DNA of 64,000 nt from NCBI RefSeq assembly GCF_019052805.1, contig NZ_JAHQRJ010000003.1, positions 434,001-498,000 of the forward strand, written 5' to 3'. The notes beneath the pieces are model-generated. The model ran no database searches. It was not told where the DNA came from and was given only the letters and a program-made list of their open reading frames with translations. The translations under genes and the position numbers were made by a program. The stretch comes from Noviherbaspirillum sp. L7-7A (GTDB lineage: Bacteria; Pseudomonadota; Gammaproteobacteria; Burkholderiales; Burkholderiaceae_D). Shown one piece after another: positions 51,126 to 61,069 of the stretch (positions are counted from its first letter, which is position 1; each line of letters starts with the position of its first letter).

Positions 51126-52781
51126 TCAGCGTGCTGCCAGGTTCGCGCTGGCGATGCCGGCGGCCGGCTGCGCCTCCCAGCCGCCGCCCAATGCCCGGAT
51201 CAGGGCCACCGTGGTCACCGCGCGGTCGCTGCGCAACTGCACGGCGCTGCGTTCCACGGCCGCCAGGTTGCGCTGGGCGTCGAGCAAGTCCAGATAGCTC
51301 GAACGGCCGGCGTCGTACAGCTTCTGGGCCAGACCGGCCGAACGGCGCGCCGAGGCCAGCGCCTGGTCGATTTCATCGCCCTGCTGCGCCAGGATGCGCA
51401 GTCCGGCCAGGTTGTCCTCGACCTCGGCAAAGGCCGTCAGCACCGCCTGGCGGTAACTGCCGACCGCCTCTTCCAGCGCGGCCTCGCTGCGCGCGATGTT
51501 GTTGCGGTTGCGGCCACCGTCGATCAGCGGCATCGACAGCGTCGCACCCAGCAGCCAGGAGCGGCTGCTCCATTTGAATACGTCGGCAATGGTGCCAGCC
51601 ACGCCGCCGGCATCGGCGCCTATAGTCAACGCCGGAAACATGGCCGAGCGCGCCACGCCGATGCGCGCATTGGCCGCTTCCATCGTGCGCTGGGCAATGG
51701 CGATATCGGGCCGGCGCTCCAGCAGCGCGGACGGCAGGCCAGCCGGGACCAGCGGCAGGGCCGCGGTGTCGAGCGGATCGTCCGGCTGGCTCACGCTCGA
51801 TGCCGGCAGCCCGAGCAGCACTGCCAGTGCATGCTCGGCATTGGCGCGCTGGCGCTGCAGGCCGATCGCATCGGCGCGCACCGTTGCAAGCTCGGTGCGG
51901 GCGCGTGCCAGGTCGAACTCGCCGATATCGCCCTGCTCGAACCGGCGGCTGTTGATGCGCACATTTTCCTCGCGCAGCCCCACGGTACGCGCCAGGGTGG
52001 CCAGTTCGGCGTCGAGCCCGCGCAACCGGAAATAGGTCTGCGCCACGTCGGCCTGCAGGGACAGCAGCACCGAGCGGTAGGTTGCCTCCGCCGCGCTGGC
52101 ATCGCTGCGCGCCGCCGCCACATTGCTGGACACGCGGCCGAACAAGTCGACCTCATAGCTGGCGCTCAGGCTGGCCCGGTAGCTGGTGACAGGCGCCACC
52201 GCCGTGCCTTCGGGCTGGCGGGCTTCAGGCGGCGACAGGCGGGCGCGCTGAGCGCCCACGCCAGCGCCGACCTGAGGAATGCGGGCGCTTTCCGTGATGC
52301 CTGCAATGGCGCGCGCCTGCCTCACCCGCGCCGCTGCCACCGACAGGTTCTGGTTCATCGCCGTTGCCTGCGCGATCAGGCTGTCGAGCCGGGCATCGTT
52401 GAATGCCCGCCACCATTCCCCACGCGGCTGGCTCTCGGCCGGCTGCGCCGTCTTCCAGGTGGTGCCATCGGCAGCGCTGCGCACCTGCTCCGGCGCGGCA
52501 GCCAGCGCCTGCGGCTCCCTGAAAGCATCTGGCATGGCCACGCCGGGTTGGTCGAATGCGGGAGCGGCGCAGGCACTGAGCAGCAATGCGCCCAGCATGC
52601 CTGCCAGCCTTGGCGCCAGGGGCAGCAGCGGCCTGGCCTGTCCCGTGGCGGCAAGCGGTACTTTCGGTCTGACGGCGAGTGCCAGGTCCAGCGCCTCATC
52701 GACGTGGCGCCCGGACGGCAGCGCCGTAGTCCTGTTCATGGTCGCGCTCGTGGCCGCAACCTTGGTATCCATGTTGTTCAT
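51126..52781 (-). CDS. RND efflux outer membrane channel (OprM/NodT family lipoprotein)
   Basis: Protein of 551 residues. A long N-terminal extension leads to a lipobox LLSAC (about 67-71). Two repeated halves of the outer-membrane factor family follow (WWRAFNDARLDSLIAQA, YEVDLFGRVSSNVAAARSD, then LLERRPDIAIAQRTMEAANARIG and LDLLDAQRNLAAVERSAVQL). It overlaps the RND pump gene by 4 bases. It forms the trimeric TolC-like exit duct. The start could be further downstream, for example at one of the ATGs nearer the lipoprotein signal. Confidence 0.92.
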   Translation of the reverse strand: MNNMDTKVAATSATMNRTTALPSGRHVDEALDLALAVRPKVPLAATGQARPLLPLAPRLAGMLGALLLSACAAPAFDQPGVAMPDAFREPQALAAAPEQVRSAADGTTWKTAQPAESQPRGEWWRAFNDARLDSLIAQATAMNQNLSVAAARVRQARAIAGITESARIPQVGAGVGAQRARLSPPEARQPEGTAVAPVTSYRASLSASYEVDLFGRVSSNVAAARSDASAAEATYRSVLLSLQADVAQTYFRLRGLDAELATLARTVGLREENVRINSRRFEQGDIGEFDLARARTELATVRADAIGLQRQRANAEHALAVLLGLPASSVSQPDDPLDTAALPLVPAGLPSALLERRPDIAIAQRTMEAANARIGVARSAMFPALTIGADAGGVAGTIADVFKWSSRSWLLGATLSMPLIDGGRNRNNIARSEAALEEAVGSYRQAVLTAFAEVEDNLAGLRILAQQGDEIDQALASARRSAGLAQKLYDAGRSSYLDLLDAQRNLAAVERSAVQLRSDRAVTTVALIRALGGGWEAQPAAGIASANLAAR

Positions 52782-55700
52782 TTGACGGTTCCTTCCAGTT
52801 CGGCGTGGTGGGGCGCTACCGGCCCGGCCCCGGCAACGGGCCTGGCCATGCGCAATGCGACGGTGCGTAGCAGGACGTAGAACACCGGCGTCAAAAACAG
52901 GCCGAAGAAGGTCACGCCCAGCATGCCGGCAAACACCGCCACGCCCATTGCATGGCGCATCTCGGCGCCGGCTCCGCTGGAAAACACCAGTGGCAGCACA
53001 CCCATGATGAAAGCGATCGATGTCATCAGGATCGGCCGCAGGCGCAGGCGGCAGGCTTCCAGCGCCGCCTCGACCACACTGCGGCCATGGTCCTCAAGCT
53101 CGCGGGCGAACTCCACGATCAGGATCGCATTCTTCGACGCCAGCCCCACCAGCACGAACAGTGCGATCTGGGTGAAGATGTTGTTGTCGCCGCCGGTCAG
53201 CTTGACCCCGATCAGCGCGCAGAGTATCGACATCGGCACGATCAGGATCACCGCCAGCGGCAGTGTCCAGCTCTCGTACTGCGCGGCCAGCACCAGGAAC
53301 ACCAGCAGCACGCACAGCGGGAAGACGATCACCATGGTATTGCCGGCCAGGATGTCCTGGTAGGTAAGGTCAGTCCATTCATAGGCGATGCCCTTGGGCA
53401 GCGTCTCCTTCAAGATCTTCTCCATCTCAGCCTGCGCCTGTCCCGAGGACACGCCGGGGGCCGGGCCGCCATTCAGGTCAGCCGACACATAGTTGTTGTA
53501 GCGCTGCACGCGGTCCGGGCCATAGGTGTCCCTCACCTGCATCAGCGAGGACAGCGGCAGCATCTCGCCCTTGTTGTTGCGCACCTTCAGCTGCGTCATC
53601 TGCGCCGGTTGGGAGCGGAACTGGGCATCGGCCTGCACCCGCACCTGATAGGTCCGGCCGAACTGGTTGAAGTCGTTCACATACAGCGAGCCCAGGTTGA
53701 TCTGCAGGGTCTGGTAGATCACCTGCAGCGGCACGCCCAGCTGCTTGGCTTTCACACGGTCCACATCGGCGAACAGTTGCGGCACATTGATCTGGTAGCC
53801 GGAAAACACGCCGGCCAGCTTGGGGTTCTGCCAGGCCTTCATCTGCACTGCCTGCACCGCCTTGTACAGCGCGTCGTAGCCGACGTTGCCGCGGTCCTCG
53901 ATCATCAGCTTGAAGCCGCCGGTGGTGCCAAGGCCATTCACCGGGGGCGGCGGCAGCACCATCACGAAGGCATCCTGCACCACGCCCATGCGCTTGTTGA
54001 CCTCGGCGGCGATGGCTTCGGCCATCAGCGACTTGTCACGGCGCTGTTCGAAAGGCTTCAGGCCAATGAACACGATGCCGGCATTGGGCGCATTGGTAAA
54101 GCCGTTGATCGACAGGCCCGGGAAGGAGATCGAATTCTCCACGCCCGGTATGTCCTTGGCAATATCGGACATCTTGCGGATCACGGCATCGCTGCGGTCC
54201 AGCGAAGCCGCATCCGGCAGCTGGGCAAAGCCGATCAGGTATTGCTTATCCTGCTGCGGCACGAAGCCTGGCGGCACCGCCTTGAACATGAACAGGCCAG
54301 CCACGCCCAGCAGTGCATACACCACCAGCGAGGCACCCTTGTGGCGCAGCACGCCCTTCACCCCGCCCTCATAGCGGTGCGCCGAACGACCGAAGAAACG
54401 GTTGAAGCCGGCAAAGAAGCGACCGAACAGCCGGTCCATGCCGCGCGTCAGCGCATCCTTCGGTGCGGCATGGCTGCGCAGCAGCACGGCCGACAACGCC
54501 GGCGCCAGGGTCAGCGACACAAAGGCCGAGATCACGGTCGAGATGGCAATGGTCAGCGCGAACTGGCGGTAGAACTGGCCGGTCAGGCCGGAGACGAAGG
54601 CGATCGGCACGAACACGGCGCACAGCACCAGGGCAATGGCAATAATCGGGCCCGAGACTTCCTTCATCGCCTGGATGGTGGCGTCGCGCGGCGACAGACC
54701 GCTGTCGATATTGCGTTCGACGTTCTCCACCACCACGATGGCATCATCGACCACGATGCCGATCGCCAGCACCAGGCCAAACAGCGACAGCGTGTTGATC
54801 GAGAATCCAAAGCCCAGCATCACGGCAAAGGTGCCGACGATGGAGACCGGCACCGCCAGCAGCGGGATCACGGAGGCGCGCCAGGTCTGCAGGAACACGA
54901 TCACCACCAGCGCAACCAGCAGCACCGCTTCCAGCAGGGTGTGGATCACGGAGTTGATCGACTCGCGCACGAACTGGGTGGGGTCGTACACGATGCTGTA
55001 TTCGACGCCCTCCGGGAAGTCTTTGGCCAGCCGTTCCATCGTTGCCCGCACGTCGGTCGAGAGCTGCAGCGCGTTGGCGTTGGGCGCCTCGAAGATCGGG
55101 ATGGCCACCGCCGAGCGGTTGTTCAGCAGCGAGCGCAGCGCATAGGAGTTGGAGCCCATTTCCAGGCGCGCCACATCCTTCAGTAACGTGGTGGCGCCGT
55201 CCGCATTGGTCTTGACGACGATGCCGCCGAACTGCTCCACGGTCTGTAACCGGCCCTGGGTATTGACGGTTAGCTGGAACTCGGCGCCCTTGCTCGGGCC
55301 CTGGCCGATCACGCCGGCCGCAACCTGCACGTTCTGCTCGCGGATGGCATCGACCACGTCACCGGCGGTGAGGTTGCGCGCCGCCACCTTCTGCGGGTCC
55401 AGCCAGATGCGCATGGCGTAGTCGCCCGAGCCGAACAGCTGCACCTCGCCCATGCCATGAAGGCGCGCCAGCTGGTCCTTCACATTGAGCACCGCATAGT
55501 TGCGCAGATAGAGGTCGTCATAGCGGCCATCGGGCGAGTTCAGGTGCACCACCATGGTCAGGTTGGGCGAACTCTTCACGGTGGTCACGCCGATCTGGCG
55601 CACTTCTTCCGGCAGGCGCGGCAGCGCGCGCTGGACGCGGTTCTGCACCGCGGTCTCGGCCTGCTCGACATTGGTGCCGATGGCGAAGGTCACGGTCAGC

Positions 55701-55972
55701 TGCAGCGAACCGTCGGAAGTGTTCTGCGAGGACATGTAGAGCATGTTCTCCACCCCGTTGATCTGCTCCTCGAGCGGCGCGGCGACCGTCTCGGCAATAA
55801 CCTTCGGATTGGCGCCGGGGTATTGGGCGCGCACCACCACCGAGGGCGGCACCACGTCCGGGTATTCGGAAATCGGCAGCTTGAAGATGGCGATCAGGCC
55901 CCCAACGAACACGATGACCGAAAGCACCGCCGCGAAGATCGGCTTGTCGACAAAAAAGCGTGAGAAGTTCAT
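52778..55972 (-). CDS. RND multidrug efflux pump, HAE1 family (AcrB/MexB type)
   Basis: Inner membrane proton/drug antiporter of 1064 residues with 12 helices and two large periplasmic loops. Diagnostic features: the N-terminus MNFSRFFVDKPIFAAVLSV, the helix-4 proton relay Asp-Asp in GIVVDDAIVVVENVERN, VFVPIAFVSGLTGQFYRQFA and the C-terminal ILMTSIAFIMGVLPLVFSSG. The gene sits between the fusion protein and outer membrane channel genes with 3-base and overlapping junctions. Substrates cannot be inferred from sequence by eye. Confidence 0.96.
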   Translation of the reverse strand: MNFSRFFVDKPIFAAVLSVIVFVGGLIAIFKLPISEYPDVVPPSVVVRAQYPGANPKVIAETVAAPLEEQINGVENMLYMSSQNTSDGSLQLTVTFAIGTNVEQAETAVQNRVQRALPRLPEEVRQIGVTTVKSSPNLTMVVHLNSPDGRYDDLYLRNYAVLNVKDQLARLHGMGEVQLFGSGDYAMRIWLDPQKVAARNLTAGDVVDAIREQNVQVAAGVIGQGPSKGAEFQLTVNTQGRLQTVEQFGGIVVKTNADGATTLLKDVARLEMGSNSYALRSLLNNRSAVAIPIFEAPNANALQLSTDVRATMERLAKDFPEGVEYSIVYDPTQFVRESINSVIHTLLEAVLLVALVVIVFLQTWRASVIPLLAVPVSIVGTFAVMLGFGFSINTLSLFGLVLAIGIVVDDAIVVVENVERNIDSGLSPRDATIQAMKEVSGPIIAIALVLCAVFVPIAFVSGLTGQFYRQFALTIAISTVISAFVSLTLAPALSAVLLRSHAAPKDALTRGMDRLFGRFFAGFNRFFGRSAHRYEGGVKGVLRHKGASLVVYALLGVAGLFMFKAVPPGFVPQQDKQYLIGFAQLPDAASLDRSDAVIRKMSDIAKDIPGVENSISFPGLSINGFTNAPNAGIVFIGLKPFEQRRDKSLMAEAIAAEVNKRMGVVQDAFVMVLPPPPVNGLGTTGGFKLMIEDRGNVGYDALYKAVQAVQMKAWQNPKLAGVFSGYQINVPQLFADVDRVKAKQLGVPLQVIYQTLQINLGSLYVNDFNQFGRTYQVRVQADAQFRSQPAQMTQLKVRNNKGEMLPLSSLMQVRDTYGPDRVQRYNNYVSADLNGGPAPGVSSGQAQAEMEKILKETLPKGIAYEWTDLTYQDILAGNTMVIVFPLCVLLVFLVLAAQYESWTLPLAVILIVPMSILCALIGVKLTGGDNNIFTQIALFVLVGLASKNAILIVEFARELEDHGRSVVEAALEACRLRLRPILMTSIAFIMGVLPLVFSSGAGAEMRHAMGVAVFAGMLGVTFFGLFLTPVFYVLLRTVALRMARPVAGAGPVAPHHAELEGTVK

Positions 55973-55975
55973 GGT

Positions 55976-57184
55976 TTACTCCTTGGTATTGGCGGCCTTG
56001 CCGGTGTCGCCGGCCATGGCAACGTCTTTCCGTTGCCCGGCATCCATCGGCACGATCTGCGGCGCCAGCGGCGCGCCCGGACGCACCCGCTGCAGGCCAT
56101 TGACGACGATCCTGTCGCCGGCACTCAGGCCTTCCTTCACTACCCGCAGGCCATCGATGGCGGGCCCGAGCTTCACGGGCCTGTACTCGGCCTTGTTGTC
56201 CTTGTCGACCACGAAGACGAACTTGCGATTCTGGTCGGTGCCCACGGCGCGCTCGTCGATCAGGATGGCATTCGAGGTCGCGCTGCCGCCGCCCAGCTGC
56301 ACGCGCGCGAACAGGCCCGGCACCAATGCGCGGTCGCGGTTCTCGAAGGTGGCACGCATGCGCACCGATCCGGTTTGCGTATCGAGCTGGTTGTCGACGA
56401 ACTCCAGCCTGCCCTCATGCGGAAAGCCCTCCTCATTGGCCAAGCCGATCTTTACGGCGACCGGCTGGCCCTTGTGGCTTTGTGGGCCGACGCGCAGGTA
56501 GGTCGCTTCGTCGCCGCTGAAGCTGGCGTAGATGCGGTCCAGCGACACCACCGAGGTCAGCACGGCGGATGCATCGACTAGGTTGCCCAGGGTGATTTCC
56601 GCTTTCGACACCCGGCCATCGATCGGCGAGGCAATCCGGGTGTAGGCCAGGTTCAGCTTCGCTGCCTCGTACTGGGCCTGCGCGGCATGCGCATTGGCGT
56701 CGAGTTCCTTCTGGCCGGAAGCACGCTCGTCGTATTCGCGCTGGGCGATGGCCCTGTCGCTCAGCAGGCGCTCGGCGCGGGCCAGTTCCAGGCGGGCCAG
56801 GTCGGCCTTGGCACGGGCGGACCGCGCAGCCGCTTCGGCACGGTCAGCTTCAGCCTGGTAAGGACGCGAGTCGATTACGAACAGCACGTCGCCCTTTTTC
56901 ACCTCGCTGCCCGGCTTAAAGTTCACCGCGGTGATGAAGCCCGACACCCGCGGACGGATCTCGACCCGCTCGGTGGCCTCCAGCCGGCCGGAAAACTCCT
57001 GCGTCTCGGCGATCTGCCGTTCCAGCACGGCGCTGGCCGACACCGGCGCGGCGGCTGCCTCCTGCGTTTCGGCGGCCTTGCCGGTGGCGTCCGAGCAGCT
57101 GATAAGCGTCGACGCCAGTGCGGCTGCGGCCAGCGCCAGTACGACAGGCCTTGCTCTTCGCTTTAGGGTGAAAGAAATGTCCAT
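55976..57184 (-). CDS. RND efflux periplasmic membrane fusion protein (AcrA/MexA family)
   Basis: Protein of 402 residues. ATG 57184 with GGAGA upstream gives a signal peptide with lipobox ending LISCSD. The family order is clear: a lipoyl half (VEIRPRVSGFITAVNFKPG), a coiled-coil hairpin (about 100-165), the second lipoyl half (YTRIASPIDGRVSKAEITLG) and the beta-barrel/membrane-proximal domains (VGTDQNRKFVFVVDKDNKA, DRIVVNGLQRVRPG). It connects the pump to the outer membrane channel. It is the first gene of the pump trio and lies 158 bases downstream of the hydrolase-like gene. Confidence 0.95.
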   Translation of the reverse strand: MDISFTLKRRARPVVLALAAAALASTLISCSDATGKAAETQEAAAAPVSASAVLERQIAETQEFSGRLEATERVEIRPRVSGFITAVNFKPGSEVKKGDVLFVIDSRPYQAEADRAEAAARSARAKADLARLELARAERLLSDRAIAQREYDERASGQKELDANAHAAQAQYEAAKLNLAYTRIASPIDGRVSKAEITLGNLVDASAVLTSVVSLDRIYASFSGDEATYLRVGPQSHKGQPVAVKIGLANEEGFPHEGRLEFVDNQLDTQTGSVRMRATFENRDRALVPGLFARVQLGGGSATSNAILIDERAVGTDQNRKFVFVVDKDNKAEYRPVKLGPAIDGLRVVKEGLSAGDRIVVNGLQRVRPGAPLAPQIVPMDAGQRKDVAMAGDTGKAANTKE

Positions 57185-57342
57185 GCAGATTCTCCGTGTT
57201 CTGACAAATTGATTCGGCTCGTTGCTGACGCAGTGCCGTTCAGGCGCAGGCAATGCATCGCGGTGTATTCGGGTAAAGCGGGTCCGCCGTGCCAATGGGC
57301 ACGTCCTTCCAAGTCATTCCTGCTTACTGGCGTATGGCCGCC

Positions 57343-58224
57343 TCAGCGGCCCGACGATGCCGGTGGGCCTTCCAGGCCAGCGATGAAATTGGCAATCTCG
57401 TACAGCACGTGGCCGGTACAGGCGCATTCATTGCGGGCGTTGGGCTCCTCCAACTGGGCTGGCGGCAGGCGCCGCACCGTGGTCCGCACGCCGGCGGCGA
57501 TCAGTTTCGCGCCATAGGCCTCGGCCTCGTCACGCAGCGGATCGTCATCGGTCGACAGGATCAGCGCCGGCGGCAAGTTCTTCAATCGGCTCGACTGCAG
57601 CGGCGAGGCATACGGATGGCTGCGGTCAGCCGCATGCGGCAGGTAGCCGCGGTAGGCAGCGACGCATTCATCGACGACCTTGGCCTTGTCGGGGCAGCTA
57701 GGCATTTCACGCATCGAGCAGGTCGACAGGCCAGGGTCGAGCATCGGCATGATCAGGATCTGGCCAGCCAGCCGTGGCGCGCCGCGGTCGCGCGACATCA
57801 TCGCGGCCACGGCGGCGATATTGCCGCCGGCCTCGATGCCGGCTACCAGCATGCGCTTGCCGGTCCAGCCGAGCTTGGACTTGTTTTTGCCCGCCCAGGC
57901 CAGCACCGCATGGGCATCCTCGACCGCCGCCGGGAAGGGCTTGTTCGGCGCCAGGGTATAGGTGGAAGACAGCACTACCGGATAGCCGCTGGCAACGGCC
58001 AGCCGGCGGAGGAAGCCGTCGGCCTCGTCCAGGTCCCCGTCGACGAAGCCGCCGCCGTGAAAGAACACGATCAGCAGGTCGCGCCTGCCATCGACCACCG
58101 CGCGGTACAGACGGCCCGCGAGGGAACCTTCGAAACCGGCCACTTCCAGCTCACGCGACTCGAGTTCATGCTCGCCGTCGCCAGCCAGTGCGGCCTGCCT
58201 GTCATTGACGTCAACCGGGTTCAT
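57343..58224 (-). CDS. Alpha/beta-hydrolase (HSL/GDXG family) lacking the catalytic serine
   Basis: Protein of 293 residues with the hormone-sensitive-lipase-like fold: oxyanion HGGGF at 56-60, TYTLAPNKPFPAAVEDAHAVLAW (about 89-111) and LILSTDDDPLRDEAEAYG near the C-terminus. The nucleophile elbow, normally GDSAGGN, reads GIEAGGN, with Glu131 replacing Ser; the C-terminal His motif is also not evident. It is therefore unlikely to be an esterase by the usual mechanism. ATG 58224 has AGGGG upstream; the frame opens at 58326. It precedes the RND trio in the same direction and faces a LysR gene. It might bind a ligand linked to efflux. Confidence 0.8.
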   Translation of the reverse strand: MNPVDVNDRQAALAGDGEHELESRELEVAGFEGSLAGRLYRAVVDGRRDLLIVFFHGGGFVDGDLDEADGFLRRLAVASGYPVVLSSTYTLAPNKPFPAAVEDAHAVLAWAGKNKSKLGWTGKRMLVAGIEAGGNIAAVAAMMSRDRGAPRLAGQILIMPMLDPGLSTCSMREMPSCPDKAKVVDECVAAYRGYLPHAADRSHPYASPLQSSRLKNLPPALILSTDDDPLRDEAEAYGAKLIAAGVRTTVRRLPPAQLEEPNARNECACTGHVLYEIANFIAGLEGPPASSGR

Positions 58225-58385
58225 CGCCGCCCCTCGCCAGCGACGCGCACCCGTGCCGCGCCCGGCGCGAGCGCATGGCTTGCAAGAATTCTGTCGCGAT
58301 ATGTCATGGCCAACTCCTGTTCCCATCCGGCTATCGAATCAACCCGCCGTGCCGACAATATAGACTTCGACTAGAATTTAATAAA

Positions 58386-58399
58386 TCGCGTAATTGCGA
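58386..58399. promoter_or_regulatory. Candidate LysR-type site
   Basis: TCGC-GTAATT-GCGA is an imperfect palindrome 34 bases upstream of the LysR start in the divergent spacer to the hydrolase/RND genes. Its T-N12-A form is close to a LysR box. Weak evidence. Confidence 0.3.
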
Positions 58400-58432
58400 A
58401 TCCATTATTCAGCAACATGAACAATCAAGATC

Positions 58433-59431
58433 ATGAACAACAAATTTCAGGCCATGGAGGTGTTCGTACAGGTGGTCGACACTGGCAGCTTCACGCGGGC
58501 GGCGGACATACTGCAGCTGCCCAAGGCCACTGTTTCCACGCTGGTACAGGCGTTGGAAGCCTCGCTCTCAGCCAAGCTGCTGCACCGCACTACCCGCCTT
58601 GTCACCGTCACCACCGATGGCGCTGCCTACTACGAGCGTTGCGTGCGCATCCTGTCCGACGTGCGCGATGCCGATGAATCGCTGTCGCGCTCGCGCGTGT
58701 CGCCGAGCGGGCGGCTGCGGGTGGACATGGCAACCGGCCTGGCGAGCGAAGTGCTGATTCCGGCCCTTCCGGCCTTCTTCGAGCGCTACCCCGACATCAT
58801 GATGGAACTGGGCAGCACCGACCGCCCGGTCGACCTGGTCGAGGAAGGCGTGGACTGCGCCATACGCGGCGGCGAGCTTGGCGACGTCAACCTGATTGCG
58901 CGCCGCGTCGGCGTGATCAATTTCCTGACCGCCGCCTCGCCGGCCTACCTCGAACGTTATGGCGTGCCGCAGCATCCGCGCGACCTCGAACGCCATCGCT
59001 GCGTGAACTACTTTTCGGCCAAGACGGGCAAAACCTTCGATTGGGATTTCCGGCGCGGCGAGGAACGCATCGACATTGCCATGCGCGGCGTGATTGCGCT
59101 GAATGACTCGCATACCTATGTGCAGGCTGGGCTGGCAGGCCTGGGCGTGATCCAGATGACCGACTACCTGCTGTTGCAGCATGTCGCCGCGGGACGCATG
59201 GTACAGCTGCTGCCTGACTGGACCAGCGAGCCGCTGCCGGTGCATATCGTCTATCCGCAGAATCGCCACCTGTCGGCCAAGGTGCGGGTCTTCGTGGAGT
59301 GGGTGTCGGACCTGTTCGCAAACCATCCACAGATGCGCATCCGCGCTGCGGACCAGCCCGCGCCGCCCGTGCCGGGCGCGGTGATGAACGCTGCGGCGGC
59401 TGCAGTATCGTCAGCCGGGGCCCTGCTGTAG
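58433..59431 (+). CDS. LysR-family transcriptional regulator
   Basis: Regulator of 332 residues: HTH (about 5-62; FVQVVDTGSFTRAADILQL and PKATVSTLVQALE) and effector domain (about 92-298). The CRG-type subfamily features (RVDMATGLASEVLIPALPAF, DCAIRGGEL, NDSHTYVQAGLAGLGV) fit the AaeR/DmlR/PtxR-like branch. It has an Ala/Pro-rich C-terminal tail of about 30 residues. It is divergent from the hydrolase-RND operon, the usual place for its regulator. Confidence 0.92.
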   Translation: MNNKFQAMEVFVQVVDTGSFTRAADILQLPKATVSTLVQALEASLSAKLLHRTTRLVTVTTDGAAYYERCVRILSDVRDADESLSRSRVSPSGRLRVDMATGLASEVLIPALPAFFERYPDIMMELGSTDRPVDLVEEGVDCAIRGGELGDVNLIARRVGVINFLTAASPAYLERYGVPQHPRDLERHRCVNYFSAKTGKTFDWDFRRGEERIDIAMRGVIALNDSHTYVQAGLAGLGVIQMTDYLLLQHVAAGRMVQLLPDWTSEPLPVHIVYPQNRHLSAKVRVFVEWVSDLFANHPQMRIRAADQPAPPVPGAVMNAAAAAVSSAGALL

Positions 59432-59512
59432 CATCGATTAAATCCAGCAACGATGATGGCATGGTGGGCTGGCTCAGAGCCGCAACGCCGGCATCGCTTT
59501 CCGGGGCTGATC

Positions 59513-59545
59513 AAAAAAACGGCGCCCGCAGGCGCCGTTTTTTTA
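59513..59545. terminator. Bidirectional terminator between LysR and tctA
   Basis: A7-CGGCGCC-CGCA-GGCGCCG-T7: a perfect 7-base stem with A and T tracts on both sides. It serves the LysR gene on the plus strand and the second tctCBA operon on the minus strand. Confidence 0.92.
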
Positions 59546-59558
59546 TCCGTCGGATGCC

Positions 59559-61058
59559 TCAGGCAGCGCGCAGCCGGTAGCGTTCCCGCAGGCCGCCTAT
59601 CACTGACCAGGCCAGTCCTGCTACGGCCAGGGTCATGATGGTGCCTACCAGGCCGTTGTTCCAGAAGATGCCCAGTCCGCCCTTAGAAGCCAGCATGCTC
59701 TGGCGGAACGCATCCTCGGCGCGGTCGCCCAGCACCAAGGCCAGCACCAGCGGCGCCAGCGGATAGTCAAGCTTCTTGAAAACATAGCCGATGATGCCGA
59801 AGATCAGCATCAGCCAGATGTCGAACTGGGCGTTGTGCACCGTGAAGGCGCCGATGGCGCAGATCACCAGGATCGCCGGCGCGATGATGGAGAACGGGAT
59901 GCGCAGGATGGCGGCAAACAGCGGTACCGAGGCCAGCACGATGATCAGCCCGGCCAAGTTGCCGAGGTACATGCTGGCAATCAGTCCCCAGACGAAGTCC
60001 TTCTGCTCTACGAACAGCAGCGGCCCAGGCTGCAGGCCCCAGATCATCAGCCCGCCCAGCAGCACCGCCGCGGTGGCCGAGCCGGGAATGCCCAGCGCCA
60101 GCATCGGCAGCAGCGCGCTGGTGCCGGCCGCATGAGCCGCGGTCTCGGGCGCGAGCACGCCTTCGACGTTGCCCTTGCCGAAGCTGTCCGGATTGCGCGA
60201 GAACTTCTTGGCCACGCCGTAGCCCATGAAGGAGGCGGCGGTAGCGCCGCCGGGCGTGATGCCCAGCCAGCAGCCGATGGCCGAGGAACGCATCAGCGTC
60301 ATGAAGAAGCGCGGCATGCCGGCCCAGGTCTTCAGCACCACCTTCAGGTCGATCGCTGCATGCTTGCCCTTGAAGGCCAGGCCCTCTTCCATCGTCATCA
60401 AGATCTCGCTGATGCCGAACAGGCCAATCACGGCCACCAGGAAATCGAAGCCGCGCAGCAGCACCGGCAGGCCGAAGGTCATGCGCAGCTGGCCGGAAAT
60501 CGTGTCCATGCCGACCGCGGCCAGCACGAAGCCGATGCACATCGAAATCACGATCTTGGCCTTGGGCTCCTTGCCCATGCCGACGAAGCTGCAGAAGGTC
60601 AGGAAGTACACCGCAAAGAATTCGGGCGGGCCGAAGCGCAGCGCAAACTTTGCTACCAGCGGCGCCAAGAAGGTGATCATCAGCACGCCCACCAGCGCGC
60701 CGATGAAGGAGCCGGTGAAGGCGCTGGTCAGCGCCTCGCCGGCCTGCCCGCGCTGGGCCATCGGATAGCCGTCGAAGGTGGTTGCCACCGACCAGGCTTC
60801 ACCAGGAATATTGAACAGCACCGAGGTGATCGCGCCGCCGAACAGCGCGCCCCAGTAGATGCAGGAAAGCAGGATGATGGCCGAGGTCGGGTTCATCGTG
60901 AAGGTCAGCGGCAGCAGGATCGCCACGCCGTTGGGGCCGCCCAGTCCGGGCAGCACGCCGACCACGATGCCGAGCAGGATGCCGATGGCCATCAGGCCGA
61001 TGTTCTGCCACGACAGCACCGTGGCAAAGCCATTCATCAGCAGGGATAAGTCTTCCAT
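59559..61058 (-). CDS. tctA: Tripartite tricarboxylate transporter large membrane subunit TctA (second system)
   Basis: Protein of 499 residues with about 11-12 helices. The signature motifs GVLPGLGGPNGVAILLPLTF, FNIPGEAWSVATTFDGYPMA, AGTSALLPMLALGIPGSATA and GDRAEDAFRQSM are present. It is closely similar along its length to TctA at 39772, pointing to a duplication. It is the last gene of the operon tctC-tctB-tctA and is followed by the bidirectional terminator. No kinase/BON gene accompanies this copy. Confidence 0.95.
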   Translation of the reverse strand: MEDLSLLMNGFATVLSWQNIGLMAIGILLGIVVGVLPGLGGPNGVAILLPLTFTMNPTSAIILLSCIYWGALFGGAITSVLFNIPGEAWSVATTFDGYPMAQRGQAGEALTSAFTGSFIGALVGVLMITFLAPLVAKFALRFGPPEFFAVYFLTFCSFVGMGKEPKAKIVISMCIGFVLAAVGMDTISGQLRMTFGLPVLLRGFDFLVAVIGLFGISEILMTMEEGLAFKGKHAAIDLKVVLKTWAGMPRFFMTLMRSSAIGCWLGITPGGATAASFMGYGVAKKFSRNPDSFGKGNVEGVLAPETAAHAAGTSALLPMLALGIPGSATAAVLLGGLMIWGLQPGPLLFVEQKDFVWGLIASMYLGNLAGLIIVLASVPLFAAILRIPFSIIAPAILVICAIGAFTVHNAQFDIWLMLIFGIIGYVFKKLDYPLAPLVLALVLGDRAEDAFRQSMLASKGGLGIFWNNGLVGTIMTLAVAGLAWSVIGGLRERYRLRAA

Positions 61059-61069
61059 CGCAACTCCTG

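Noticed and set aside
52952-55186. A 744-residue open frame on the plus strand
   Set aside because: It lies antisense to the RND pump gene, is rich in His/Arg/Gln, and has no domain; it is a GC-driven shadow.
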